A program made the position numbers and the translations under genes. Of a stretch of DNA of 64,000 nucleotides, positions 16,158 to 24,601 are shown piece after piece. Position 1 is the first letter of the stretch; each line of letters begins with the position of its first letter. The DNA is taken from assembly GCF_000236585.1 (NCBI RefSeq), contig NC_017278.1, forward strand, positions 992,001-1,056,000. The letters run 5' to 3'. The stretch is from Thermus sp. CCB_US3_UF1. GTDB taxonomy: Bacteria; Deinococcota; Deinococci; Deinococcales; Thermaceae. The notes under the pieces are model-generated. The model ran no database searches and was not told where the DNA came from. It saw nothing but the letters and a program-made list of their open reading frames with translations.

Positions 16158-17523
16158 AGATGGGACGGTGGATGGGGTAGAGGAGCCACCAGTAGAGGAA
16201 GCCCGTAAGGCCCACAGGCTCAAAGTAGGCCGTCTGGACCAGCCTTGCCCCTTCCCCCTCCGGAAGGGCCTGCCACTCCAGCCAGGCCTTGCCCGGGAGG
16301 CGCATCTCCGCCCGCAGGCGGAGGAGGCGCGGGGGCTCCACCCGCTCCACCCGCCAGAAGTCCACCGCCTCCCCAGGGAGGAGTTGTTTGGGGTGGCGCC
16401 GCCCCCGGCGAAGCCCCGGTCCCCCCAGGAGGCGGTCCAGAAGCCCCCTTAGGGCCCAGGCCCAGTTCCAGACCAGCCATCCCCTTTCCCCGCCCAAGGC
16501 GGAGAAGACCTGGAAAAGGGCCTCGGGCGGGGCCTCCACGGGCAGGGAGCGCACCTCCCGGATGAGGCCTTCCCGGTCCTCCAAACGGTAGGCCTGGCCG
16601 AAGAGGGCCCCCGACCAGCGGGTTTCCACCTCCCCCAGGGCGGTGCGCTCCAGGGCCAACTCCACCGCCTTGCGGTAGGGAAGGGGGTCTACCTGCGGGA
16701 AGAGCGCCCGGGCCCTTCCCGTGTCCGCCACCAGGGGGTGGAGGATCCCCTCCACCAGGGGAAGGGCTAGGCGGTTGGGGATGGGGGTGACGAGCCCCAC
16801 CCAAAGGGCGGCCAGCCTGGGGGCCAGCACGGGCACGGGCAGGATGAGGCGCCTAAGCCCCCGCACCCCGGCGTAGACCTCCATCATGCCCTTGAAGGTG
16901 AGGGACGGGGCCCCGATCTCCACTACCCCCGAAGGCCCCCGTTCCAGGGCCAGGAGGAGGTAGGCCAGGACGTCCCGGATGGCGATGGGGGAGATGGGGT
17001 TTAGGATCCAGCGGGGGGCCAGCATCACGGGAAGCCGCTCCGTGAGGTAGCGGACCATCTCAAAGCTGGCTGAGCCCGAGCCCACGATGGGCCCGGCCCG
17101 GAACTCCGTGGTGGGAAGGTGGGCCCTCAGGATCTCTCCCACCTGGGCCCGGCTTTGCAGGTGGGGGGAGGGCCTGCCCTCCTTGGGGAGGAGGCCCCCC
17201 AGGTAGATGGCGTGCCCTAGCCCGGTTTCCCGGGCCACGCGGGCGAAGGTTTCCGCCTGGCGGCGTTCGGCCTCGAGGAAGGCCTTTTCCGAGAGCATGG
17301 CGTGGACCAGGTAGTAAGCGGCTTCCACCCCCTCTAAGGCCCGGCGGAGGGAGGAAGGGTCTTCCAGGCTCCCCTGGACCACCTCCACCTGGGCCACCCA
17401 GGGCCGCCCCACCAGCCGGGAGGGGTCCCGCACCAGGAGGCGGACCCGGTGCCCCCTTTCCAAGAGCCGGGGAACCAGCCTTCCCCCCACGTACCCCGTG
17501 GCCCCCGTGACCAGAACGGTCAT
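16075..17523 (-). CDS. SDR-type NAD(P)-binding protein with C-terminal DUF2867
   Basis: 482 residues. N-terminal atypical SDR (TVLVTGATGYVGGRLVPRLLERGH; HAIYLGGLLP; about 1-300) followed by a DUF2867 domain (about 310-470, ending FLYWWLLYPIHRPIF). This two-domain build is widespread but of unknown substrate, often near carotenoid or photoprotection genes. The 3' end overlaps blh by 83 bases in the opposite direction. Whether the C-terminal domain binds lipid is not visible. Confidence 0.8.
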   Translation of the reverse strand: MTVLVTGATGYVGGRLVPRLLERGHRVRLLVRDPSRLVGRPWVAQVEVVQGSLEDPSSLRRALEGVEAAYYLVHAMLSEKAFLEAERRQAETFARVARETGLGHAIYLGGLLPKEGRPSPHLQSRAQVGEILRAHLPTTEFRAGPIVGSGSASFEMVRYLTERLPVMLAPRWILNPISPIAIRDVLAYLLLALERGPSGVVEIGAPSLTFKGMMEVYAGVRGLRRLILPVPVLAPRLAALWVGLVTPIPNRLALPLVEGILHPLVADTGRARALFPQVDPLPYRKAVELALERTALGEVETRWSGALFGQAYRLEDREGLIREVRSLPVEAPPEALFQVFSALGGERGWLVWNWAWALRGLLDRLLGGPGLRRGRRHPKQLLPGEAVDFWRVERVEPPRLLRLRAEMRLPGKAWLEWQALPEGEGARLVQTAYFEPVGLTGFLYWWLLYPIHRPIFSDLARAIAREAEAASARPRGLGRGAG

Positions 17524-17546
17524 GCCCCTAGCCTAAGGGAGGGCCC

Positions 17547-17862
17547 CTAGGGGGAAGGGTGTCCGGGAAGGGGGTTCTCTAGGAGGACCATCCCCTCCTG
17601 GGCCGCCTGGCCCACCGCCCCGATCTCCTCCCGCCGCTTGGACCACTCCTCGGGGGTTAGGGCCACGTCGTAGGGCTAGGGTGCGGTGAAGGCAGGTGAG
17701 GCGCTCCAGATAGTCCATGCCCCGAAAGGCGGGGAGGTCCCAGTCGCTTGCCTCCAGGGCCTCCCCCCGGGCCCTGGAGGCAAAGAGGAGGGCGAGGGCA
17801 GTCGGGAAAGGGGCGCCGGCAAGGGCCTCCCTCGGCTTTTGCCAAACTTCCCTTCCACCCAT
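17547..17862 (-). pseudogene. Frameshifted MNT-type nucleotidyltransferase
   Basis: From ATG 17862 the frame encodes LALLFASRARGEALEASDWDL, the nucleotidyltransferase motif (usually GSRARG...SDxDL; the glycine is alanine here). Near base 17,680, after CLHRTLA, similarity stops, and the next frame continues as YDVALTPEEWSKRREEIG... to a TAG at 17547-17549. A one-base indel in a C-rich run joins the halves into about 105 residues. Minimal MNT proteins are usually antitoxin or AMP-transferase partners of HEPN proteins; no HEPN partner is seen. A sequencing error could also explain it. Confidence 0.65.
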
Positions 17863-18010
17863 GCAGGGATTTTCCTGCAGGCTTTAGACGGGCTTCCGCT
17901 TGGGCGCGGCCCTAGAGCTTGGCCGGTAGGGCGTTTCGCTTCCGGCCGCGTCCCCTTCCATCTTAGCCTGGGCCATGGTAAGGGGGATGGGGAGGCTTAG
18001 CCTAAGAAGC

Positions 18011-19414
18011 ATGCGGGCGGTGGTGGTGGGGGCGGGGATCGGCGGCCTGGTGGCGGCCAGGCTCCTGAAGCGGGCAGGCCTCGAGGTGGTGGTCCTCGAG
18101 GCCCACACCTACCCCGGGGGCCTGGCGGGGAGTTTCTACCACCGGGGCTTTCGCTTTGACGCCGGGGCCACCCTGCTTTCCGGCCTGGCCCCAGGGGCGC
18201 CCCTGGCCCGGGTGGGGGAGGCCTTGGGGATGGCCTGGCCCGTGGAGCCCCTGCCCCTGGGCTTTCCCCTCATGGAGGTCCTCCTTCCCCGGGGTAGGCT
18301 TCTTCGCCCCGTGGGCCGGGAGGCGGAGCGGGAGGCCCAGAGGGATTTCTTCGGTCCCCAGGTTCTCCCCTTCTGGACCTGGCAGGAGGACCGGGCCAAG
18401 AGGCTTTTGGAGGTGGCCCATAGGCTCCCCTGGCCCCCCGAGAGGGAGGAGGTGGGCCTCCTCCTGGGGCTTCTCCCCGGCCTCCTTCCCCTCCTGCCCG
18501 ACCTCTTGCGGCGGGTGAGCCGCCTCGCCCCTAGCGCACCGGATTTCCGCCGCTTCCTCGAGGCCCAGCTCCTCATCAGTGCCCAGCACGCCGACCCCTA
18601 CGCCCTCTACGCCGCCTTGGCCCTGGACCTTCCCCACCTGGGCCCGGCCCTGGTCCCTGGGGGGATGGGAAGGGTGGCCGAGGCCCTGGCCCAGGGCCTG
18701 GAGGTGCGCTACAAGGCCCGGGCCCGGCGGCTTCTCCTCCGGCGAGGCCGGGCCCTGGGCGTGGAGGTGGTCTACGGGGGGAGGCGGCGCGGGGAAAAGG
18801 AGGTGGTGGAGGGGGAGTTTTTCCTCCTCAACGTCCCCCTGGAGCCCCTTCTCGGCCTCCCCGGGAGGGCGCCCCGGGACGGCTGGGGGGCCTTTGTCCT
18901 CTATGGGGTGCTCCCCTTTGCCGTCCCACCCCCCTACTACCGGCAAAACGCCCGGGAGAGGCCCTTTGCCTTCCTTTCCTTACGCCCCGAGGGCGAGAGG
19001 ACGGTCTTCGCCCTTTCCCTCCACACCCCCTTGGCCCCCTGGGAGGGGCTGGAGGGGGAAGCTTACCGCCGGCTCAAGGCCCTTTGGCAGGAGAAGGCCC
19101 TGGCCCTGGGGGAGGCCCTCCTTCCGGGCCTGAGGGAGGCCGAGCCCCTCTTCGCCGCCACCCCCCATACCTACCGCCGCTTTGCCGGGCGGGCCTGGGT
19201 GGGGGGCTACCCCCAGACCCATCCCTTCCGCTTCCCCCGGGTGCGCCTGGCGGCCAACGCCTTCCTTGTGGGGGAGAGGGTTTTCCCCGGGCAGAGCGTG
19301 CCTGCCGCCGCCCTTTCCGGCCTCAGGGCTGCCCGCCTCCTCCTGGCCCACCTAGGGGTAGACCCCCTAGGTACCCCAGGATGGCCCTGGCCGTCTTGCC
19401 CTCCCGCTCCGTGA
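18011..19414 (+). CDS. CrtI-like FAD-dependent carotenoid oxidoreductase (second copy)
   Basis: 467 residues. Start ATG 18011 precedes VVVGAGIGGLVAARLLKRAGLEVVVLEAHTYPGG, the FAD fold. RFDAGATLLSG, LVPGGMGRVAEAL and the C-terminal RLAANAFLVGERVFPGQSVPAAALSG match phytoene-desaturase-like enzymes. It is distinct from crtI at the left edge, so it may carry out another step such as isomerisation, 3,4-desaturation or ketolation. Stands alone on the plus strand; its last 92 bases overlap the hydrolase gene. Confidence 0.78.
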   Translation: MRAVVVGAGIGGLVAARLLKRAGLEVVVLEAHTYPGGLAGSFYHRGFRFDAGATLLSGLAPGAPLARVGEALGMAWPVEPLPLGFPLMEVLLPRGRLLRPVGREAEREAQRDFFGPQVLPFWTWQEDRAKRLLEVAHRLPWPPEREEVGLLLGLLPGLLPLLPDLLRRVSRLAPSAPDFRRFLEAQLLISAQHADPYALYAALALDLPHLGPALVPGGMGRVAEALAQGLEVRYKARARRLLLRRGRALGVEVVYGGRRRGEKEVVEGEFFLLNVPLEPLLGLPGRAPRDGWGAFVLYGVLPFAVPPPYYRQNARERPFAFLSLRPEGERTVFALSLHTPLAPWEGLEGEAYRRLKALWQEKALALGEALLPGLREAEPLFAATPHTYRRFAGRAWVGGYPQTHPFRFPRVRLAANAFLVGERVFPGQSVPAAALSGLRAARLLLAHLGVDPLGTPGWPWPSCPPAP

Positions 19415-20594
19415 GGAGGTCCAGGTGGGTAAGGCTGGGAAGGATCTGGACCCCTAAAGGGGTCTTGGGGAAGGTCTCCCCCACCCGGAAGCCCGCTGCC
19501 TCGGGCAGAAGCCCCCTTTCCGCCCCTAGGGCCAGCACGGGGTAGGGGAGGGGGCGGGGCCGGTAGGGGCCCACGTAGGGGTAGCCGGCGATCTCCAAGA
19601 GGAGGCGGTAGGGGAAGTACCACTCCGAAAACCCGGTTTCGGGACGGGTGAAAGCCCTGAGGAAAGCCCTGGGGTCCGTGGCCTCCCCCGTGTCCCGCCA
19701 CTCCACCAGCCTCCCCCTAGGCCCCCGCACCGTGTGGACCAGCCGCCCCTGGAGAAGCCCCAGAAGGCTCAGCCCCTCCCGGGCCCAGGCCCGGCCCGCG
19801 CTCACGCTGAAGATGGGGAAGAGGCTGTAGTGGTCGTCCACCCGGAGGAGGGCCCGGGCCTCGCGGGTGGCCCAGTGGGCCCCCAAGGGGACGGGCTCCA
19901 GGGGGCGGCGGGCCGCCAGCCAGGCCTCGGCCTCGGCCAGGGCCAGGTCTTTGGGGGAGAGGAAGGCGGTCTGAAAGACGGGGCTCGCCCGTCCGGCCAG
20001 CAGGTCCTCCAGGCCGGGCAGGCGGCCCAAGGGGGTCTCCTGCCCCTGGCGGAAGGCCTCCTCGGAAACCCGCACCGCCCCTAGGCTTCCGTCCAAGAGG
20101 AGGAGGCCCGAGAGCTTCTCCCCGTGCTGCCAGGCGTAGAGGGTGGCCAGGGCGGCCCCCAAGGAGTGCCCCCCGAGGACCACGGGGGCCCGCTTCCGGG
20201 CCGCCTCCACCGCCAGGTCCAGGTCCTGGAGGTGCACCGCCAGGCCCCAGGCCCGCAAGGGGGAGAGGTCGGGCGCCTTCAGGGCCTGGTAGTAGGCCAA
20301 GGGGTCTTGGGCCAGGAAGCCCCGGCGGTCCTCGAGGCCGTTGGCCCGCCGTTCCCAGGCCCAGACCTCGAGCCAGGGGGCCTCCGCCCGCAGGCGTTCG
20401 GCCAGGAGGGCGAAGTTGGTGCTCCCCCCCAGGAGCCCCGGCACCAGGAGGAGGACCGCCTTGGGGTTCTCCGCGCGGTAGACCAGGGCGTAGCTCTGGT
20501 CCAGGGCCCCGTGGCCCGTGGGCGCTCCGGGAAGGGCCCGGTACTCCTGGGCCAAGGCCAGGGAGAGGAAAAGGGCAGGCAGCAGGGCGCGCAT
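19323..20594 (-). CDS. Secreted alpha/beta-hydrolase
   Basis: 423 residues with signal peptide (MRALLPALFLSLALAQ). LLLVPGLLGGSTNF forms the oxyanion region, VLGGHSLGAALATLYAW holds the nucleophile serine (about residue 143), a DHYSLFPIF segment and SLTHLDLL near the end could supply Asp/His. Lipase or esterase activity in the periplasm or medium is likely; substrate unknown. It follows R2lox by 44 bases on the same strand. Confidence 0.75.
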   Translation of the reverse strand: MRALLPALFLSLALAQEYRALPGAPTGHGALDQSYALVYRAENPKAVLLLVPGLLGGSTNFALLAERLRAEAPWLEVWAWERRANGLEDRRGFLAQDPLAYYQALKAPDLSPLRAWGLAVHLQDLDLAVEAARKRAPVVLGGHSLGAALATLYAWQHGEKLSGLLLLDGSLGAVRVSEEAFRQGQETPLGRLPGLEDLLAGRASPVFQTAFLSPKDLALAEAEAWLAARRPLEPVPLGAHWATREARALLRVDDHYSLFPIFSVSAGRAWAREGLSLLGLLQGRLVHTVRGPRGRLVEWRDTGEATDPRAFLRAFTRPETGFSEWYFPYRLLLEIAGYPYVGPYRPRPLPYPVLALGAERGLLPEAAGFRVGETFPKTPLGVQILPSLTHLDLLTEREGKTARAILGYLGGLPLGGPGGGGQP

Positions 20595-20638
20595 ACCCCC
20601 ATCCTGCCCCGGAAGCCGTGGGGCATTTGCGGGAAAGC

Positions 20639-21511
20639 TTACAGGTCTTCCAGGGCTTCCGTCCCCAGGGTCCGGGAGCGCTCCAGGACCCGCAGGCGGC
20701 TTTGGAACTGGCCTTGGGCGTAGGCGAAAAACTCCTCGGCGGAAAGCCCCAAGGGGGCGCCCCCGGGGTAGGCGGCAAAGATCTCCCCCACCACCCCCAG
20801 AGCCTCAGGGAGGAGGAGGCCAAGCCGCTCCTCCACTGCCGCCCAAAGCCCCGGGTGGGCCTTCAGGTGCCGGGCAAGGAAGTAAAGCCCAAAGGCCACG
20901 TGGCGGCTTTCGTCGCGCTTCACGTGGCCCACGCCTTCCAGGGTACCGGGCATGGCCAACCCCCCTTGGGCCAGCCGTTCGGCCATGCGGAAGAAGCCGT
21001 GGTAGCCGGTTTCCGCCAACACCCCCTCCACCACCACGTTGTAGGTGAGGGCGGCCGCCACCTGGGCCTCGGGGCTCGGGTCCTGCCAGAGGCGTTCCAT
21101 GGCCTGGGGGAGGAGCTCGTGGAAAATCCGCCGGTAGTGGGGCCCATGGTAATGGGCAAGGCCTCCCCGCCGTCCCGCTACCCTTTCCAGGAAACGGGCG
21201 AAGAACTCCACGTGCTTGGCCTCCTCCAGGAGGAAGGTGGTAAGGTACATCTCCTCCTCCAGCCGTCCCTCCCGGGCCACCGCCCATAGGAGGGGCAGGA
21301 GGTCCAGGGTTACCGCCTCCTCCCCACCCAGGAAAAGGCTCACCAGGCGCAGGATGAGGTCTTGCCCCTCTGGGGGGAGGCTTTGGAAGGTTTCCTGGTC
21401 TTGGCCCAGATCCAAGGCGGCCGGGTCCCAGAAGAAGCGCTTGGCCTTGTGGTAGAGGCGCAAGGGGTAGCTATCCTCTAGCCCCCGTTCCACGCTGAGG
21501 AAGTTGCGCAT
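20639..21511 (-). CDS. R2-like ligand-binding oxidase (R2lox)
   Basis: 290 residues of the ferritin-like ribonucleotide-reductase-R2 superfamily. Metal ligands are recognisable: E64, E97 and H100 (EEAKH), E162, E201 and H204 (RDESRH). V67 and Y157 correspond to the Val and Tyr that form the ether cross-link in Geobacillus R2lox after Mn/Fe assembly and O2 activation. R2lox proteins hold a fatty acid and their biological reaction is unknown. Encoded 8 bases after the methyltransferase. Confidence 0.85.
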   Translation of the reverse strand: MRNFLSVERGLEDSYPLRLYHKAKRFFWDPAALDLGQDQETFQSLPPEGQDLILRLVSLFLGGEEAVTLDLLPLLWAVAREGRLEEEMYLTTFLLEEAKHVEFFARFLERVAGRRGGLAHYHGPHYRRIFHELLPQAMERLWQDPSPEAQVAAALTYNVVVEGVLAETGYHGFFRMAERLAQGGLAMPGTLEGVGHVKRDESRHVAFGLYFLARHLKAHPGLWAAVEERLGLLLPEALGVVGEIFAAYPGGAPLGLSAEEFFAYAQGQFQSRLRVLERSRTLGTEALEDL

Positions 21512-21519
21512 CCTGGTTC

Positions 21520-22203
21520 TCAGCTTACCTCAGCCTCGAGGAGGCCCAGGGCCCCATCCCGCTCCAGCCTGGGTTGGAAGCCCGCTTCCGCCAGCAGGGC
21601 CAAGACCTCCTCCTCCCTGGGCCGCCAAAGCCCCAGGGTAGGCCCCGGGCCCAGGAGGAGCATGCCCCAAAGCCTCCCCCCTGGCCGCAGCACCCGCCGG
21701 GCCTCCAGGGCCGCCTTCCGGGGGTGGAGGAACTCGTTCCAGGTGGGGCCGATGGCCACCCCGCCGAAGGCCCCCTCCCGAAAGGGCAGGGCCTCCCCGT
21801 GGCCCAGGAGATAGGCTCCAGGGCGCCTTTGGGCCGCCACCCGCAGGAAGGTGGGGGAGGGGTCCAGGCCTACCGCCCTCTCGCCCAGGGCTTCCCGGTA
21901 GAGGCCGGTTCCTGTACCCACGTCCAGAAAGGGCCCTCCCGTGGGCAGGAGCCAGGCCTGGAGGCGCCGCACCTCCTCGGCCCAGAGGAGGCTTCCCCGG
22001 GAGAGGAGCCGGTCCGCGCGGACCCGCCAGAGGTCGTAGAGGGAGGCCACGGGGGGAAGGGCGTTGGCTAGGCGTAGGAGGGGCCTCTCCCGCCAGGCCC
22101 GTAGGTCCAGGAAGCCTCCCCTCTCCCCGTAAAAGGCCCCGCATCCCAGGCAGCGGGCCCCTCCTTCCTGGGCCAGCTCCCCCCGGCACCGGGGGCAGGC
22201 CAG
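21520..22203 (-). CDS. Class I SAM methyltransferase with N-terminal zinc ribbon
   Basis: Core methyltransferase: FLDVGTGTGLYREAL (motif I), VGLDPSP, GHGEALPFREGAFG and RRVLRPGGRLWG. The first ATG/GTG/TTG in frame is GTG 22050, giving 176 residues, but the same open frame upstream encodes LACPRCRGEL...CLGCGAFYGERGGFLDLR, a CxxC-x-CxxC ribbon as in RlmA-like methyltransferases. I therefore extend to CTG 22203; the true start codon is uncertain. Operon with DUF4397 before and R2lox after. Substrate unknown. Confidence 0.65.
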   Translation of the reverse strand: MACPRCRGELAQEGGARCLGCGAFYGERGGFLDLRAWRERPLLRLANALPPVASLYDLWRVRADRLLSRGSLLWAEEVRRLQAWLLPTGGPFLDVGTGTGLYREALGERAVGLDPSPTFLRVAAQRRPGAYLLGHGEALPFREGAFGGVAIGPTWNEFLHPRKAALEARRVLRPGGRLWGMLLLGPGPTLGLWRPREEEVLALLAEAGFQPRLERDGALGLLEAEVS

Positions 22204-22262
22204 GAGGGGGTAAAGCCAAAGGGGAAGCCCCCCGAAAGGCCGGGGGGCTTGGGCGAGTCCCG

Positions 22263-22928
22263 TTATCGGTTCCCTCCCAGGGCGGCGGCATCCACCACCG
22301 CCACCACGGTCAGGGTGCCTGCCCGGACGCTGCCCACGGCGAAGACGGTGTAGGTCTTCCCGCTTTCCAGGTTCACCCCAGGCAGGTTCAGGGCCACCTG
22401 GTTGGTTCCTGCCACCCGGACCTCGAGGTCATACCGCCCGGCGGGCACCACCAGGTACTCGCTGGCCCGGGGGAAGGGGAGGTTGGGGAAGAGGACCGCG
22501 CCGCCCTTCACCGCCACGTCCACCGCCGGGGCATCGGGGGAGGTGTGCACCACCCGCACCCGGGCGAAGCCCGCCCGGGGGAAGAGGCCGGCCAGGGCGT
22601 CCGTGTACACCTGGGGCCGGATCTGGGCCAGGAAGCCCGTGGCGGCCACGGTGTAGTAGACCCCCTCGCGGAGGTCCAGCTCCGCGTCGATGACCGCGGG
22701 GGAGTTCTGGCCCGCGGGCACCACCTGTACCCGTACCCTGGCCGCAGGCAGGGCAAGATAAGGGGTGACCTCTTTAAAGGCCAGGTTGGTGATGGCCCGT
22801 TGGCCGTTTACCAGCACGTCCACCGCGGGGGCATCCGGGGAAAGGTGGGCCACCCGCACCATGGCCCCTTGGGCCAGGGCCAAGCCGCCTGCCGCCAACG
22901 CCAAGAGCACGCCTAGAAGCTTTTTCAT
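22263..22928 (-). CDS. Secreted protein with two DUF4397 domains
   Basis: 221 residues. Signal peptide MKKLLGVLLALAAGGLALAQ, then two repeats of about 95 residues, each starting VRV(A/V)H(L/T)SPDAPAVDV and ending in YTVxAxG. DUF4397 repeats are beta-sandwich units of surface or secreted bacterial proteins with unknown role. GGGAGGGAAAAAGC precedes the ATG. First gene of the DUF4397 - methyltransferase - R2lox set and the last gene before the chromosomal-type block. Confidence 0.85.
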   Translation of the reverse strand: MKKLLGVLLALAAGGLALAQGAMVRVAHLSPDAPAVDVLVNGQRAITNLAFKEVTPYLALPAARVRVQVVPAGQNSPAVIDAELDLREGVYYTVAATGFLAQIRPQVYTDALAGLFPRAGFARVRVVHTSPDAPAVDVAVKGGAVLFPNLPFPRASEYLVVPAGRYDLEVRVAGTNQVALNLPGVNLESGKTYTVFAVGSVRAGTLTVVAVVDAAALGGNR

Positions 22929-23004
22929 GCTTTTTCCCTCCCAGAATCAGATTGGCCCAGGTTGACTTGTAAAACCTTTGTCTAGGATACGAAAGGGTTC
23001 TTGC

Positions 23005-23505
23005 CTATAGGGGCTTCTCGGCCTTGAGCCGGGCGTGGAAGGCGTGGGTCAGGGCGATGGCCAAGGCGTCGGCCAGGTGGCTCGGTTTGGGGGCCTCCCT
23101 TAGGCCCAGCATTCCCCGCACCATCAGGGCCACCTCCTCCTTGGGGGCATGGCCGTGACCGGCCAGGGCCTGCTTGACCTGCATGGGGCCGTAGGCGTAG
23201 ACGGGTACCCCTGCCTCAAAGGCGGCCACCAGCACCGCACCCAGGGCCCAGCCCACCTTGTAGGCCAGCTCGTTTTGCCGGTAGAAGAACTGCTCCTCCA
23301 CCGCCACCGCCTCGGGGCGGAAGCGGAGGAGGGCTTCCCTGACCCGGGCGTGGATCCGCCCCACCCGCACCTGGGCGGGCTCCTTGGCCGAGGTGGTCAC
23401 CACCTCCCCGTGCAGGAGCTGGGCCTTCAGGGCGCCCCTCGCCTCCACGGCCACCACCCCCAGGCCCAGGTGGGTGATGCCTGGGTCAATCCCCAGAACC
23501 ACCAT
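23005..23505 (-). CDS. ruvC: Holliday junction resolvase RuvC
   Basis: 166 residues. RNase H-like fold MVVLGIDPGITHLGLGVV with the catalytic quartet D7, E70 (AVEEQFF), H143 and D146 (PSHLADALA), the same numbers as T. thermophilus RuvC. Dimer that cuts four-way junctions symmetrically after RuvAB branch migration. Follows ftsZ by 15 bases, so probably expressed from the end of the dcw run. No ruvA or ruvB in the window. Confidence 0.97.
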   Translation of the reverse strand: MVVLGIDPGITHLGLGVVAVEARGALKAQLLHGEVVTTSAKEPAQVRVGRIHARVREALLRFRPEAVAVEEQFFYRQNELAYKVGWALGAVLVAAFEAGVPVYAYGPMQVKQALAGHGHAPKEEVALMVRGMLGLREAPKPSHLADALAIALTHAFHARLKAEKPL

Positions 23506-23520
23506 GGGGAGGATGTGGCC

Positions 23521-24576
23521 CTAGTTGCCCCGCTTGGGGGGGTAGTCCCCGTCCCCGTAGCGGATGAAGGCGGGGATATCCAAGTTGTAGAGGTCCGCGT
23601 GGCTTGGGAAGTCCAGGGGGCGGGCAGGGCGGGGGACCACGGTGCTCTCCCCGAAACCCGCGGCGATAAGGATCACCCGCAGCTCGTCCTGGGCCCGCTC
23701 GTCGTAGGTGACCCCGTAGAGGATGTCCACCTCCTCTACCCCTGTGGCCTCGCGCACGCGCTCCACCACCTCGGCGGCCTCCATGAGGGAGAGGTCCTCG
23801 GAGCCCACCACGTTGAGGAGGAGCCTCCTCGCCCCCTCAATGGAACGCTCCAGGAGGGGGCTGCTGACGGCGGTTTTGGCCGCCTCCTCCACCCGGCCCT
23901 CCCCCCGGCCCGCCCCGATGCCCATGAGCACCTGGCCTGCCCCTTCCAGGAGGGCCTTCACGTCGGCGAAGTCTACGTTGATGAGGCCGGGGAGGTTGAT
24001 GACGTCCGTGATCCCTTTCACGCCATGGTAGAGGACCCGGTCGGCGATGAGGAAGGCGTCCTTGAGGCTCACCTTCTTGTCCACGGCGGAGAGGAGGCGG
24101 TCGTTTTGCACCACCACCATGGCGTCCACCCGCTCCTTGAGGCGGCGGATGCCCTCTTCCGCAGCCTTTAGCCGCTTGGGGCCTTCGAAGCTGAAGGGCC
24201 GGGTGACCACGGCCACGGTGAGGGCCCCCTGCCGCTTGGCCACCTCGGCCACCACGGGGGCACTCCCCGTACCCGTCCCGCCCCCCATCCCGGCGGTGAT
24301 GAAGACCATGTCGGCCCCCTCCAGGGCCTCGGCGATCAGGTCTTCCGCTTCCTGGGCCGCCTTCTCCCCAATCTCCGGGTTGGCCCCTGCCCCCAGGCCC
24401 CGGGTGAGCCTTTCCCCCAGCTGGATGCGCACGTCGGCCAGGCTCTTGGCCAGGACCTGGGCGTCGGTGTTGGCGGCGATGAACTCCACCCCCGAGAGCC
24501 CGGCCTCGATCATGCGGTTCACAGCGTTATTGCCCGCGCCCCCTAAGCCGATGACCTTGATGACCGCTCCTTCCAT
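23521..24576 (-). CDS. ftsZ: Cell division protein FtsZ
   Basis: 351 residues. Tubulin-like GTPase that forms the division ring. [16 protein letters not shown] (nucleotide binding), [16 protein letters not shown] (tubulin signature, about 105-120), T7-loop [11 protein letters not shown], and a very short linker to the C-terminal peptide [11 protein letters not shown] that docks FtsA/SepF-type partners. The linker is only about 10-20 residues. Last division gene of the dcw cluster, 25 bases after ftsA. Confidence 0.98.
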   Translation of the reverse strand: MEGAVIKVIGLGGAGNNAVNRMIEAGLSGVEFIAANTDAQVLAKSLADVRIQLGERLTRGLGAGANPEIGEKAAQEAEDLIAEALEGADMVFITAGMGGGTGTGSAPVVAEVAKRQGALTVAVVTRPFSFEGPKRLKAAEEGIRRLKERVDAMVVVQNDRLLSAVDKKVSLKDAFLIADRVLYHGVKGITDVINLPGLINVDFADVKALLEGAGQVLMGIGAGRGEGRVEEAAKTAVSSPLLERSIEGARRLLLNVVGSEDLSLMEAAEVVERVREATGVEEVDILYGVTYDERAQDELRVILIAAGFGESTVVPRPARPLDFPSHADLYNLDIPAFIRYGDGDYPPKRGN

Positions 24577-24601
24577 GCCCTGCCTCCTCCCCCATGCCTA
24601 G

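Noticed and set aside
17860-17880. Inverted repeat TGCAGG-GATTTT-CCTGCA as a terminator
   Set aside because: It covers the start of the frameshifted nucleotidyltransferase, has only a 6-bp stem and no T tract; it is more likely a chance palindrome or a remnant operator.
21530-22291. 253-residue frame over the methyltransferase
   Set aside because: Pro/Gly/Arg-rich translation with no motif; the methyltransferase motifs are in another frame of the same strand.
22969-22995. TTGACTTGTAAAACCTTTGTC as a third CarH operator upstream of the DUF4397 gene
   Set aside because: It shares the words TTGAC and TTGT with the carH operator but not the 15-base core in register, so the match is too weak to call.
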